A DNA stretch of 64,000 nucleotides from Yinghuangia elevatio (GTDB lineage Bacteria > Actinomycetota > Actinomycetes > Streptomycetales > Streptomycetaceae), in assembly GCF_040649515.1 (NCBI RefSeq), contig NZ_JBEZFP010000016.1:29435-93434 (forward strand). The letters are read 5' to 3'. The notes below the pieces were generated by a model. That model had not been told where the DNA came from and made no database searches. It saw nothing but the letters and a program-made list of their open reading frames with translations. The position numbers and the translations under genes are program-made. The stretch's first letter is position 1; each line of letters opens with the position of its first letter. Below, one piece after another: positions 43,055 to 51,569 of this stretch.

Positions 43055-44572
43055 GTGATCACCGACCCGGTACGCGACGATCCGCCGCCGCACCCGTCCC
43101 CCGGCACCGGCCCGGCCCTGTCCGACAAGGGGCTGCGTACCGGGTCGGTCGGGCTCGCCGCCTCCGTCGCGCTCGGGCTGTCGTCGGTCGCCCCGGCGTA
43201 CAGCATCGCCGTCACGCTCGGCTTCGTGACGCTCGTCGCGGGCGACTTCGCGCCGGCCGCGCTGCTGCTGGGGTTCGTCCCGATCCTGCTCACCGCGTTC
43301 GCGTTCCGCGAGCTGAACCGGGAGATGCCGGACTGCGGCACGACCTTCGTCTGGAACACCCGGACGTTCGGGCCGTTCGCCGGGTGGCTCGCGGGGGGCT
43401 GGGTCGTGCAGTGCGCGACGGTGATCGCGATGACGGCGTTGTCCCAGGTCGGCTCGACGTACCTGCTCGACTTCCTGGGCCTGCACTCGCTCGCCGACGA
43501 CAGCCTCGCGGTCACCGTGACGGCGGCGGTCGTGCTGGCGCTGGTGACGGCCGTCGCCTACCGGGGCATCCAGCTCGCCGCGGTGGTGCAGTACCTGCTG
43601 CTCGGACTCCAGCTCATCGCCCTGGCCGGCTTCGGTATAGCCGCCTTCGCGCGCGACGGCGCGGCGGCGCCGTCGCTGTCGTGGCTGAACCCGTTCGGCT
43701 TCGACGGCACCGGCGCCTTCTCCGAGGCCGTGCTGCTGTGCCTGTACATCTACTGGGGGTGGGACGCGCTGATCACGGTCAACGAGGAGACCACCGACAA
43801 GTCCCGGATTCCGGGGCAGGCCGCGGTCATCTCCACGCTGGTGCTGCTCGCGACGTACCTGTTCACCGCCTTCGCGGCGATCTCGTTCGCGGGCACCGGC
43901 ACCGAGGGCCTGGGGCTCGGCAGCGCGGACAACGCCTCAGACGTCCTGGCCACCCTCGGGTCGCCCGTCGTCGGGGAGTCCTTCGCCAAGGTCGTGGAGC
44001 TCGCGGTCTGCGTCTCGGCCATCTCGGCACTGCTGACCTGCGTGGTCGGCAGCTCGCGCGCCACCCTGTCGATGTCGGCACACGGCGCGCTGCCGAAGTC
44101 GTTCGCCCGCGTGCACCCGCGCTTCCGCACCCCGACCACCGGCACCGTCTTCTTCGGCGCCGCGGCGGCGGCCACCCTCGCCGCGCTCACGCTGCTCTCC
44201 GAGGACTTCCTCGGCGACGCGATCCTGTGCATCGGGCTGCTCATCGCGTTCTACTACGGCGTGACCGGCCTCGCCTGCGCGTGGCACTTCCGGCGTACGC
44301 TGCGCGACTCGACGCGCAACCTGCTCCTGCGCGGCGTCCTCCCGGTGGTCGGCGGCCTGATGATGCTCGCCGCCTTCACCCGCAGCGCGTACGACATGTT
44401 CGACCCCGACTACGGCTACACCTCGCTCGGCGGTGTGGGCGGCGTCTTCATCCTCGGCATCGGCACGATCCTGCTCGGCGCCGCCGCGGCGCTGTTCGCC
44501 CGGACCCGCTACCCCGGCTTCTTCCGCGACGGACGCCGCACCGTCACCGAAGTCACCGTCACCGACGAGTAG
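43055..44572 (+). CDS. APC-family amino acid/amine permease
   Basis: A 505-aa transporter with about 12 hydrophobic helices. The TM1 region GLAASVALGLSSVAPAYSIA contains the broken-helix motif of APC symporters, and the conserved loop NREMPDCGTTFVWNTRTFG follows TM2. The stretch YWGWDALITVNEETTDK after TM6 is typical of the amino acid-polyamine-organocation group. GTG 43055 follows AGGAGG at 5-nt spacing. It precedes a nitrilase gene on the same strand, suggesting uptake of the nitrilase or amidase substrate. Confidence 0.92.
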   Translation: MITDPVRDDPPPHPSPGTGPALSDKGLRTGSVGLAASVALGLSSVAPAYSIAVTLGFVTLVAGDFAPAALLLGFVPILLTAFAFRELNREMPDCGTTFVWNTRTFGPFAGWLAGGWVVQCATVIAMTALSQVGSTYLLDFLGLHSLADDSLAVTVTAAVVLALVTAVAYRGIQLAAVVQYLLLGLQLIALAGFGIAAFARDGAAAPSLSWLNPFGFDGTGAFSEAVLLCLYIYWGWDALITVNEETTDKSRIPGQAAVISTLVLLATYLFTAFAAISFAGTGTEGLGLGSADNASDVLATLGSPVVGESFAKVVELAVCVSAISALLTCVVGSSRATLSMSAHGALPKSFARVHPRFRTPTTGTVFFGAAAAATLAALTLLSEDFLGDAILCIGLLIAFYYGVTGLACAWHFRRTLRDSTRNLLLRGVLPVVGGLMMLAAFTRSAYDMFDPDYGYTSLGGVGGVFILGIGTILLGAAAALFARTRYPGFFRDGRRTVTEVTVTDE

Positions 44573-44723
44573 ACCGGCCCCGGTCCCCTGCCCCGGGAAC
44601 CCGCCGCGACCTCGCCCTCGACCTCCTTCGCACCCCTGGCTCCCTCGCCCCCTCGCAATCCCCTGGCCCCTGGCACCCCCGGCGACCACCCGGCGCCACG
44701 AACTCCCGGAGACCCGGCACCTC

Positions 44724-45614
44724 ATGCACCGCACCCGCAAGCACACCGGCAACCGCACCCTTGCGATCGCCGCGCTCCAGACCTCCCCCGTCCCCCACGA
44801 CCTGGACGCCACCTGGGAGCGCTTCGCCGCCCAGGTGCGGGCCACGAAGACGACGTTCCCGCAGACGCAACTCCTCGTCGCCCCCGAGCTGTTCCTCGCC
44901 GCCGAGGCCCCGCTCCTGGAGGCACGTGCGGACTGGATGGAGCAAGCCGCCGTCCCGATCCCGGGGCCGCTCACCGACGGCCTCTGCGCGCTGGCCCGCG
45001 AGACGGGCCTGTGGCTGGTCCCCGGCACCCTCTACGAACGCGCCGACGACGGCACCATCTACAACACCGCAATCGCCGTCTCACCCGACGGCGAGATCGC
45101 CGCCCGGTACCGCAAGGTGTTCCCCTGGCAGCCGTACGAACAGACTGCCCCCGGAAGCGAGTTCGTCGTCTTCGACCTTCCCGCTCTGGACACCCGCGTG
45201 GGCCTCGCCATCTGCTACGACGGCTCGTTCCCCGAGACCGCCCGGCAACTCGCCTGGCTCGGGGCCGAGGTCGTCATCCAGCCCACGCTCACCACCACGC
45301 GCGACCGCGAGATGGAACTCGTCTGCGCCCGCGCCAACGCCTGGACCAACCAGGTCTACGTCGTCAATCTGAACGCCGCCGCGCCCGCCGCCGTGGGCCA
45401 GAGCTGCATCGTCGACCCCGAGGGCACGGTACGCCAGCAGGCCGGACCCACCGACGAAGTCCTCGTCGACATCCTGGACCTGGACGCCGTCCCCCGCACG
45501 CGCACCCACGGCTCCAACGCCCTCAACCGCCCCTGGCACCAACTCGCCGCGTACGGCCAGGACATCAAGCTGCCGATGTACGGCGGCACGTTCCACCCCT
45601 CCCCCCACATCTGA
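44724..45614 (+). CDS. Carbon-nitrogen hydrolase (nitrilase superfamily)
   Basis: A 296-aa amidase/nitrilase-fold enzyme with a complete Glu-Lys-Cys triad: Glu55 in LVAPELFL, Lys131 in ARYRKVFPW and Cys164 in AICYDGSFPE. It hydrolyses an amide or nitrile bond, giving a carboxylate and an amine or ammonia. The aliphatic-amidase-like start (LAIAALQTSPVPHDLDATWE) is well conserved. ATG 44724 lacks a close ribosome site (GGAG is 13 nt away). Likely second gene of the permease operon after a 151-bp pyrimidine-rich gap. Confidence 0.9.
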   Translation: MHRTRKHTGNRTLAIAALQTSPVPHDLDATWERFAAQVRATKTTFPQTQLLVAPELFLAAEAPLLEARADWMEQAAVPIPGPLTDGLCALARETGLWLVPGTLYERADDGTIYNTAIAVSPDGEIAARYRKVFPWQPYEQTAPGSEFVVFDLPALDTRVGLAICYDGSFPETARQLAWLGAEVVIQPTLTTTRDREMELVCARANAWTNQVYVVNLNAAAPAAVGQSCIVDPEGTVRQQAGPTDEVLVDILDLDAVPRTRTHGSNALNRPWHQLAAYGQDIKLPMYGGTFHPSPHI

Positions 45615-45645
45615 CCCGCCCCGCCCCGGCAGGCGGCGGCGCGCG

Positions 45646-45858
45646 CTACTCCAGCGCGGGTTCCGAAACGGCGTGCGGGCCCAAGGGCACGGCGCTCTCG
45701 CCGCACCAGCGTTCGACCGCGGCAATGCGCGGCAGACCGGGGGCGAGCGCACGGGCGTCGGCCAGGGCCCGGGCGGCGCGCGCGGGGCGGTTCCGGACCG
45801 TCTCGACGAGAGCGAGCGTGCACTCGACGTGCGCCGCCGCGTGGGGGCCCACCACCAC
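45646..45858 (-). pseudogene. Possible gene remnant, 70 codons
   Basis: A short open frame (AHVECTLALVETVRNRP; ARALADARALAPGLPRI) with helical, repeat-like character that continues upstream in frame without a good start (PRGEAKRALRAAVQARG). It has no ribosome site and fills a 347-bp gap between nitrilase and LysE genes. It may be the 3' end of a decayed TPR-like gene. Nothing else is evident in 45859-45961. Confidence 0.3.
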
Positions 45859-45961
45859 GCCGCGGGCCTGGACCGCGGCGCGGAGGGCACGCTTGGCCTC
45901 GCCCCGGGGGATCGGACGCGCGCCGGGCCGTCGCCGACGCTCGCAATCTCGAACCGTCGGG

Positions 45962-46600
45962 TCAGTCCTTGCGGCCGGTTGCGGCGATCGTCACGCCCAG
46001 CCCGATCATGGTCAGGCCGCCCGCGCCCCCGACCGCGGCCAGGCGGCGCGGCGAGTCGGCGAACCAGCCCCGGGCGGTGGCCGCGGTCAGTCCCCAGATG
46101 CTGTCGAAGACGATCGCTATGGCGTTGAACACCAGGCCCAGCAGCAGCATTTGCAGCACCACGTGACCCTGGCCCCGGTCGACGAACTGCGGGAGCACGG
46201 CGGCGAAGAACACGATGGTCTTGGGGTTGGCGACCCCGACCGCAAAGCCTTCACCCAGCGTGCGCCACGTCCCGTGGCGCGGGGTCTCGCCCGCGAAGGC
46301 CGCGTGCAGCGAACCGCGTTGGCGTATCGCCTTGACGCCGAGATAGACGAGGTACGCGGCCCCGGCCAACTTCAGCATCGTGAACACCAGCACCGAGCGC
46401 TCCACGACCGAGCCGACGCCGAGGGCGACCGCCACGACCAGCACGTACGCGCCCAGCGTGTTGCCGACGACCGTCGTCAGCGCGGCCCGGCGCCCCTGCG
46501 CCAGGGCCCGGCCCACGACGAACAGGACGCTGGGTCCGGGAATGATGATGAGGAGGAAGGACATGGCCGCGAAGGCGACGAGACGGTCTGTGGACACCAT
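45962..46600 (-). CDS. LysE/RhtB-family exporter
   Basis: A 212-aa membrane protein with six predicted helices. The N-terminal motif FLLIIIPGPSVLFVVGRALA and the downstream EGFAVGVANPKTIVFFAAV match the LysE/RhtB amino acid efflux family. It would export amino acids or homoserine-lactone-like compounds. ATG 46600 is used; the ribosome site is weak. The gene is followed by the remnant at 45646 and preceded by the L,D-transpeptidase gene 63 bp upstream on the same strand. Confidence 0.92.
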   Translation of the reverse strand: MVSTDRLVAFAAMSFLLIIIPGPSVLFVVGRALAQGRRAALTTVVGNTLGAYVLVVAVALGVGSVVERSVLVFTMLKLAGAAYLVYLGVKAIRQRGSLHAAFAGETPRHGTWRTLGEGFAVGVANPKTIVFFAAVLPQFVDRGQGHVVLQMLLLGLVFNAIAIVFDSIWGLTAATARGWFADSPRRLAAVGGAGGLTMIGLGVTIAATGRKD

Positions 46601-46663
46601 GCGCCTATGGCTACCACGCCGCTCACGGGGACGGACATCGCATTTCCGCGCGACCTCCCGGCG

Positions 46664-47626
46664 TTACCCGATGGCGATGCGGGGATGCTGCGCCGGGTCC
46701 AGCCAGCGCAGTGTGGCGGCAAGGAAGTCCTGCGGCACGGACACGCAGCCCGCGGTCGCGCCGGAGCCGTTCACGTGCAGGAAGATCCCCGCACCGCGGT
46801 ACCGCACCGCCGGGGAGCGGTTGAAGTCGATCACCACCGAGTAGCGGTACGCCGGGTCGTGCCGGGCGAGGCGCTCCGAGCCGTTCGTGGCGCTCTCCGG
46901 CAGGGTTCGGTCGAAGCCGCCCTGCGATCCGAGTCGCATCTGGTTGTAGTAGGCCGAGTTGTTGTCCTGCACCCACCAGTGGTCGGCACCCACACGCGTG
47001 TACGGCATCGCCGTGCCCGGGTCCGCGTTGATGCCGAACGCCTCGGTGAGGGTGTACGTCCCACTCGGCGTCGTACTCGTGTTCTGGGTGCGTGACGCCC
47101 CCGGCACCACGCCGTTCGCGCCGATCCGCGCGTTCTCGGTGACGGTCAGCCTGGTCCAGCTCCCGTCCGCCTGCCGCTGCCAGGTGGCGACCGTGGCGTA
47201 CGAGCCGCGGGCCGTCACGGTGATCAACTGCCGGGCGTCGCCCAGCTGCACGGGCACCGGGAAAGCGGGCGGAACGGGCTTGGCGGCCGTGGTGGCGGGC
47301 GCGGGCGGGCGCGTCGTCGCCGGGGGCCGCGCACTCGGGCTCGCGGTGGTCGGCTTCGCCGTGGCCGACGGAGATTCCGCCGGGGGCGTCCCGGTCGCCG
47401 TGGGGGTCTCGGGAGCCGGTGGCGTGGTGGGCACCGTCGTCGGCGGGGCGCTCCCCAGGGGCGGCGCACCGGTTGACATGTCCGGAGCCGAGACCGGCGC
47501 CGCGGCCGGAGCCGGCGTACCCGGTGCGGCGCCGCCGCGGTCGCCACCGCTCGCGCAACCCGCCACTGCCGTCTGCACGATCGCGGCCGCCAACAGCCAC
47601 GTCGCCAGTCGCCGTGCTCGTCTCAC
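46664..47626 (-). CDS. L,D-transpeptidase lipoprotein
   Basis: A 320-aa exported enzyme. A basic start and hydrophobic stretch lead to lipobox VAGC near residue 23, a Pro/Thr/Ala-rich spacer spans residues 30-130, and a YkuD-type catalytic domain reaches the C-terminus. The active site reads FLHVNGSGATAGCVSVP: conserved His, then Cys in TAGC (the usual S-H-G-C has Ala for His, as is common in this actinobacterial branch). It forms 3-3 peptidoglycan cross-links or attaches proteins. GTG 47626 follows AGGGGGG; a GTG at 47656 is possible. Confidence 0.85.
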   Translation of the reverse strand: MRRARRLATWLLAAAIVQTAVAGCASGGDRGGAAPGTPAPAAAPVSAPDMSTGAPPLGSAPPTTVPTTPPAPETPTATGTPPAESPSATAKPTTASPSARPPATTRPPAPATTAAKPVPPAFPVPVQLGDARQLITVTARGSYATVATWQRQADGSWTRLTVTENARIGANGVVPGASRTQNTSTTPSGTYTLTEAFGINADPGTAMPYTRVGADHWWVQDNNSAYYNQMRLGSQGGFDRTLPESATNGSERLARHDPAYRYSVVIDFNRSPAVRYRGAGIFLHVNGSGATAGCVSVPQDFLAATLRWLDPAQHPRIAIG

Positions 47627-47822
47627 GGGCCCCCCTGCTCGGTCGTTTCCGGCCACCCCGCCGCAACGCTATCCGGTACCCGCGCCTCCGGCTGCGGTCC
47701 TGGGACACGTATCCCGGCGCGTGCGACGATGAGCCGGTCGGTCGGACGTCGGCATGCGCGTGGGCGGCGACGCGGTGACGCGACGCCGCGGGCGCGCAAC
47801 TGCGGTGAGGGGACGGTGTGCC

Positions 47823-48362
47823 ATGTTCTACGCGTTCGGTTTCGAGCGTCTCGGCGTGATCGTGAGCGACCTGTACTTCGTCGATCCCGAGCCCGAGGAG
47901 GGGCAGGAGGGCGCGGAGCGGGGCGTACGCCTGGAGCTGCGCCTGCTCGCGGCGGGCAAACTGCACGGATCCATCTACTCCGCCCGCCCGATCACCGTCG
48001 ACCGCCCGCTGTGGCGCGCCGACCTCCTGGAGTCCGTCGCCGGACCGGCCGGCAGTTTCGACCGGACGCACCACCACCCGCGGTTCGACGGATGGGAGCC
48101 CGGCCACCGGGTGTTCGTCGAGGAGTTGTCCGCCGACCCGCTGGCGTGGGTGGCCAAGCGTCTCGCGGATCCCGAAGGGCTGCTCGCCAAGGCGGGCGCG
48201 GCACCGGACGAGATCACCCTGGCCGACGCGGCGGAACTACGCGCGGCCGTACCGCAGATCGTGGACGCCGTCCGCACCCTGCTCGACCGCATCCGGGGCG
48301 GCGAACTCGCCCTGCCCCCGGGGCCCGAGCCGGTCACCAACGCCCGCGTCAGCTGGCTCTGA
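47823..48362 (+). CDS. Hypothetical protein, 179 aa
   Basis: A soluble protein starting at ATG 47823 behind GAGGGGAC. It begins FYAFGFERLGVIVSDLYFVDP and has a central FDRTHHHPRFDGWEPGHRVF with three consecutive His, then a helical C-terminal half (DPLAWVAKRLADPEGLLA). I do not recognise the family; the His cluster could bind metal. It is divergent from the L,D-transpeptidase gene and convergent with the alpha/beta hydrolase. Confidence 0.7.
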   Translation: MFYAFGFERLGVIVSDLYFVDPEPEEGQEGAERGVRLELRLLAAGKLHGSIYSARPITVDRPLWRADLLESVAGPAGSFDRTHHHPRFDGWEPGHRVFVEELSADPLAWVAKRLADPEGLLAKAGAAPDEITLADAAELRAAVPQIVDAVRTLLDRIRGGELALPPGPEPVTNARVSWL

Positions 48363-48384
48363 CCCGCCGCCGGGCTTGAGCAAC

Positions 48385-48402
48385 TGCCGGACTTCTCCGG
48401 CA
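48385..48402. terminator. Short hairpin between convergent genes
   Basis: TGCCGGA-CTTC-TCCGGCA, 7-bp perfect arms around a CTTC tetraloop, in the 59-bp gap between the 179-aa gene and the hydrolase stop. It can serve both transcripts. Confidence 0.6.
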
Positions 48403-48421
48403 CGGCCCTTCGGCATGCGGT

Positions 48422-49306
48422 TTAGCCGGTGTGCGCGAGGATCTCGGGAACCACCGTGTCCCACAGAGCGCGCGGGAACACCTCGTGCCCTGTCGCGGGC
48501 ATCGCGACGAAGCGCGCTCCCGGAATCTCCGCGGCCAGCGCGTGGCCGTGGCCGAGCGGGAAGAGCGGGTCCTCGGTGCCGTGCAGGACCAGGGTCGGCA
48601 CCGCGATGTTCGCGAGCCGGGCCCGCCACGGCTCTCCGGCGTCGATCAAGAACGGGTTGGTGACCTGCGCCGCGATGGCGCCCGCCCGGTCGACCATGCG
48701 CTCCGCCGTCGCGCGCACGCCGTCCTCGTCGAACGGATGGGAGCGGCCGGCGAACGGGCGCTCCGCGTCGACCAGGTAGGCAACCACGGCCTCCCGGTCC
48801 GACCAGTCCGGACCCGCCTGCTCCTCCTCGGAGCCCTCGGCGAAGATCGCCGTGAGGGCCTCGGTCATCGGCGGCAGGTCGCCGGCCTCGTGGCCCGGCC
48901 CGCCCGGTGTCGAGGACGCCAATGTCAGCGTGGCCGCGGACTCCGGGTGGTCCAGCGCCAGCAGTTGGCCGACGGCGGCGCCCTGCGACATGGCCACGAC
49001 GTGCGCCGGGGCGATGCCGAGTGCGGCGATCAGCTCGGCCGCGTCGGCCACGAGCGTACGCAGGTCGTAGTCCGGCTCGCCCACCGGACTCGCGGTGGAC
49101 CGGCCGGCGTCGCGGCTGTCGTACCGCACCACATGGCGGCCGCCGTGCACGAGGCGGGCGACGAACTCGTCGTCCCAGGCGGCGGCCGAGTGTCCGGCGC
49201 CGTGGACGAGCAGCACGGCCGGGTCCGCCGGATCGCCGAACGCCTCGGTGAAGAGTTCGACGCTGCCGCCCGCACCGACCTTGACGAACTGTTCCCTGCC
49301 GGCCAT
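48422..49306 (-). CDS. Alpha/beta hydrolase
   Basis: A 294-aa alpha/beta-fold hydrolase. The oxyanion motif VLLVHGAGHSAAAWD is near residue 35, the nucleophile elbow VAMSQGAAVGQ (Ser) near residue 107, a late Asp in HGTEDPLFPLGHG, and the catalytic His in MPATGHEVFP. This is the arrangement of esterases and C-C or haloperoxidase-like hydrolases. ATG 49306 follows GAGGAGAG. The divergent MarR gene and the two palindromes between them suggest MarR control of this gene. Confidence 0.9.
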   Translation of the reverse strand: MAGREQFVKVGAGGSVELFTEAFGDPADPAVLLVHGAGHSAAAWDDEFVARLVHGGRHVVRYDSRDAGRSTASPVGEPDYDLRTLVADAAELIAALGIAPAHVVAMSQGAAVGQLLALDHPESAATLTLASSTPGGPGHEAGDLPPMTEALTAIFAEGSEEEQAGPDWSDREAVVAYLVDAERPFAGRSHPFDEDGVRATAERMVDRAGAIAAQVTNPFLIDAGEPWRARLANIAVPTLVLHGTEDPLFPLGHGHALAAEIPGARFVAMPATGHEVFPRALWDTVVPEILAHTG

Positions 49307-49330
49307 GAAGCACTCTCCTCGGAAAGATTC

Positions 49331-49375
49331 GTTACATGTAACCAACAACCTACACAGTGATCGGTTACATGTCAC
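49331..49375. promoter_or_regulatory. Two MarR-type operators in the divergent promoter
   Basis: GTTACATGTAAC (49331-49342) is a perfect palindrome; GTTACATGTCAC (49364-49375) is a near-perfect one. Read on opposite strands, the extended sites are TTCGTTACATGTAACC and TTCGTGACATGTAACC, one mismatch in 16. Their centres are 33 bp apart, about three helical turns. Confidence 0.7.
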
Positions 49376-49398
49376 GAACTTCTTTGTAGGCTGGCCCC

Positions 49399-49950
49399 AT
49401 GCCCTCCTCACCTCGAACCGCCGGCGCCCCGAAGCCAGGACCGGCACCTGGCGCGCCCGCGCGCCGGTCCCCGGACGCGGCCACGCCCCCGGAGACGGAC
49501 GCGGACATCGCCGCCGCCTGGGACGCGTACCGCCGCCTGCACCAGTTCGTCGACGCCGCGGTCGCCCGCGAACTCGAGCAGCAGTCGGGCCTGTCCATGC
49601 CCGACTACGAGGTCCTGGCCGCGCTCGCCGCGATGACCGGCCCCGATTCCTGCATCCGCGTCCGGGGTCTCGCCGCCCATCTGCACTGGGCGCACAGCCG
49701 CCTCTCGCGCCAACTCGGCCGTATGGAGGCTCGCGGCCTGATCGCCCGCGAGCCGTGCGAACGCGACGGGCGGGGCGACGACGTGGTGCTCACCGACCAG
49801 GGGCGCGAGGCGTACGACCAGGCCGCACCCGGGCATCTGGCTTCCGTGCACCGGCACTTCACCGGTCTGCTGAGTCCCGCCCAGCGCGCCGCCCTCGTCG
49901 GCATCGAGCGGACGGTCCGACTGGCGGGCACCGGACAGCCCACGCCCTGA
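49399..49950 (+). CDS. MarR-family regulator
   Basis: A 183-aa regulator with a disordered 35-residue start and a winged helix-turn-helix core (PDYEVLAALAAM; VRGLAAHLHWAHSRLSRQLG; RMEARGLIAREPCERDGRGD, the last being the wing). It is the standard MarR layout, acting as a dimer that leaves DNA when it binds a small aromatic or lipid ligand. It is divergent from the alpha/beta hydrolase, with two operator-like palindromes between. ATG 49399 has only a weak ribosome site. Confidence 0.88.
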   Translation: MPSSPRTAGAPKPGPAPGAPARRSPDAATPPETDADIAAAWDAYRRLHQFVDAAVARELEQQSGLSMPDYEVLAALAAMTGPDSCIRVRGLAAHLHWAHSRLSRQLGRMEARGLIAREPCERDGRGDDVVLTDQGREAYDQAAPGHLASVHRHFTGLLSPAQRAALVGIERTVRLAGTGQPTP

Positions 49951-50130
49951 GCGCCGCTCGGCCGTGGCTCGGACCGCCGCCTGGGCCGGCCCTTCGGCCC
50001 CGGCGTTCGGACGTCCGTACGACCGGCCTTGTCACATCCCGGCCGCCGCGCGCGTCAGTGCTCCGAGGGACCGCACAGGACGGACCGCGCGGCGCGGACG
50101 GTGCGGGTGACCGCGGAGGAGATGGCACGC

Positions 50131-51015
50131 ATGGACGACAAGGACTTCCTTGCCGAGCGCTTCGAGGAGAACCGCGCCCATTTGCGGGCCGTGGCGTACC
50201 GGATGCTCGGCTCGCTCAGCGAGGCCGAGGACGCGGTGCAGGAGGCCTGGATCAAGCTGTCGCGGTCGAACGCCGACGAGGTGGGGAACCTCGGGGGCTG
50301 GCTGACCACGGTCGTCGGACGGGTCTGCCTCGACATGCTGCGTTCGCGTACGCACCGGCGCGAATCCCCGCTGGAGAGCACCCGCGTTCCCGACCCGATC
50401 GTGGGCAGCGCGGAAGGCGACCCCGAACACGAGTCCGTGCAGGCGGACTCCGTCGGGCTCGCGCTGCTCGTGGTGTTGGAGACGCTGCCGCCCGCCGAGC
50501 GGCTGGCCTTCGTGCTGCACGACATGTTCGCGGTGCCGTTCGACGACATCGCACCCATCGTCGGCCGTACGCCCGCCGCCGCCCGGCAGTTGGCGAGCCG
50601 CGCGCGACGGCGCGTACGGGGCCAGACACCCGAGCCGGAGGCGGACCGGGCCAAGCAGCGCGCGGTGGTCGAGGCGTTCCTGTCCGCCTCCCGCGAAGGC
50701 GACTTCGAGGCACTGTTGCGGGTCCTCGACCCGGACGTCGTCCTGCGCGCGGACGTCGGCGCGGGCAAGTTGGGCGTCTCGCAGGTGGTACGCGGCGCCC
50801 GGGCGGTAGCCGAACAGGCGCTCAGGTTCCGCGACTTCGCGCACGCGGGCCGGCTCGTCTCCGTGAACGGCGGCATCGGCATCGTCAACGTCCCCGAGGG
50901 CAGGCCGCTTTCGGTCGCGGGCCTCACGATCGCGGACGGCCGCATCATCGAGATGGACATCCTCGCCGACCCCGACCGCCTGGCCCGCCTGGACTTCGAG
51001 TTCCTGGAGGACTGA
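50131..51015 (+). CDS. ECF sigma factor with C-terminal SnoaL-like domain (SigJ/ECF41-like)
   Basis: A 294-aa extracytoplasmic-function sigma factor. Region 2 is at about residues 10-75 (AYRMLGSLSEAEDAVQEAWI), region 4 at about 110-165 (ETLPPAERLAFVLHDMF; PIVGRTPAAARQLASRAR), and a C-terminal extension at 180-290 has SnoaL/NTF2-like sequence (FLSASREGDFEALLRVLDPD). Such sigma factors regulate themselves through that extension rather than by an anti-sigma factor. No anti-sigma gene or typical partner enzyme flanks it here. ATG 50131 is preferred over 50122 because GGAGGAG is then properly spaced. Confidence 0.9.
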   Translation: MDDKDFLAERFEENRAHLRAVAYRMLGSLSEAEDAVQEAWIKLSRSNADEVGNLGGWLTTVVGRVCLDMLRSRTHRRESPLESTRVPDPIVGSAEGDPEHESVQADSVGLALLVVLETLPPAERLAFVLHDMFAVPFDDIAPIVGRTPAAARQLASRARRRVRGQTPEPEADRAKQRAVVEAFLSASREGDFEALLRVLDPDVVLRADVGAGKLGVSQVVRGARAVAEQALRFRDFAHAGRLVSVNGGIGIVNVPEGRPLSVAGLTIADGRIIEMDILADPDRLARLDFEFLED

Positions 51016-51082
51016 CCGCGAACGCCCCCGAGGGCGCCGGCCCACGTGCCCAAATTCCGCCAGACCAGGGCGGACCTTGGTC

Positions 51083-51526
51083 CTAGGCAACGTGCGTCAG
51101 CGCCGTCGTCCACAGGAACACGAACAAGCCCAGCGCCACCAGGCCCAGGAGGAGGACGAACGCGGTGCCGACATGGCCGCGGTGGCGGATCGGACCGGTG
51201 ACGCGGTCCGGGTCCTCGGGGTCGTACACGACCTCGACGCGTGTACCCGAACCGCGCACGGTGGCCCGGACCGCGGTGATCGACCGCGCCTCCCAGAAGC
51301 CGCCGTCCGTCAACGGGAAGCGGTAGACGGGCACTTCGGAGCCGCGGTAGCGGCCGCGGCGCAGTACCGGGAGGTGCTCGTACCGCATCAGGTCGCCCGT
51401 GACGCGCACTCCGCGCCGCCGCAGGATGAGCGCGTCGCGGATCGGCAGCAGGCCGTCGCGCAGGACACCGAAGCCCAGCACCGCGAGCACGAGGCCGATC
51501 GCCGCCATCACGAGGGCAGGCACCAT
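51083..51526 (-). CDS. DUF3592 membrane protein
   Basis: A 147-aa protein with one helix at each end (VMAAIGLVLAVLGFGVL; GTAFVLLLGLVALGLFVFLW) flanking a small beta domain (RGVRVTGDLMRYEH; YRFPLTDGGFWEARS; VEVVYDPEDPDR). That matches DUF3592, common in Streptomyces, with no known role. ATG 51526. It is convergent to the sigma factor gene, with a short GC-rich inverted repeat (CGCCCCCGAGGGCG near 51023) between. Confidence 0.8.
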   Translation of the reverse strand: MVPALVMAAIGLVLAVLGFGVLRDGLLPIRDALILRRRGVRVTGDLMRYEHLPVLRRGRYRGSEVPVYRFPLTDGGFWEARSITAVRATVRGSGTRVEVVYDPEDPDRVTGPIRHRGHVGTAFVLLLGLVALGLFVFLWTTALTHVA

Positions 51527-51569
51527 CGCGGCATTGTGGCCGCCGAACGGCCCGGCGCGGTAGACCTCG

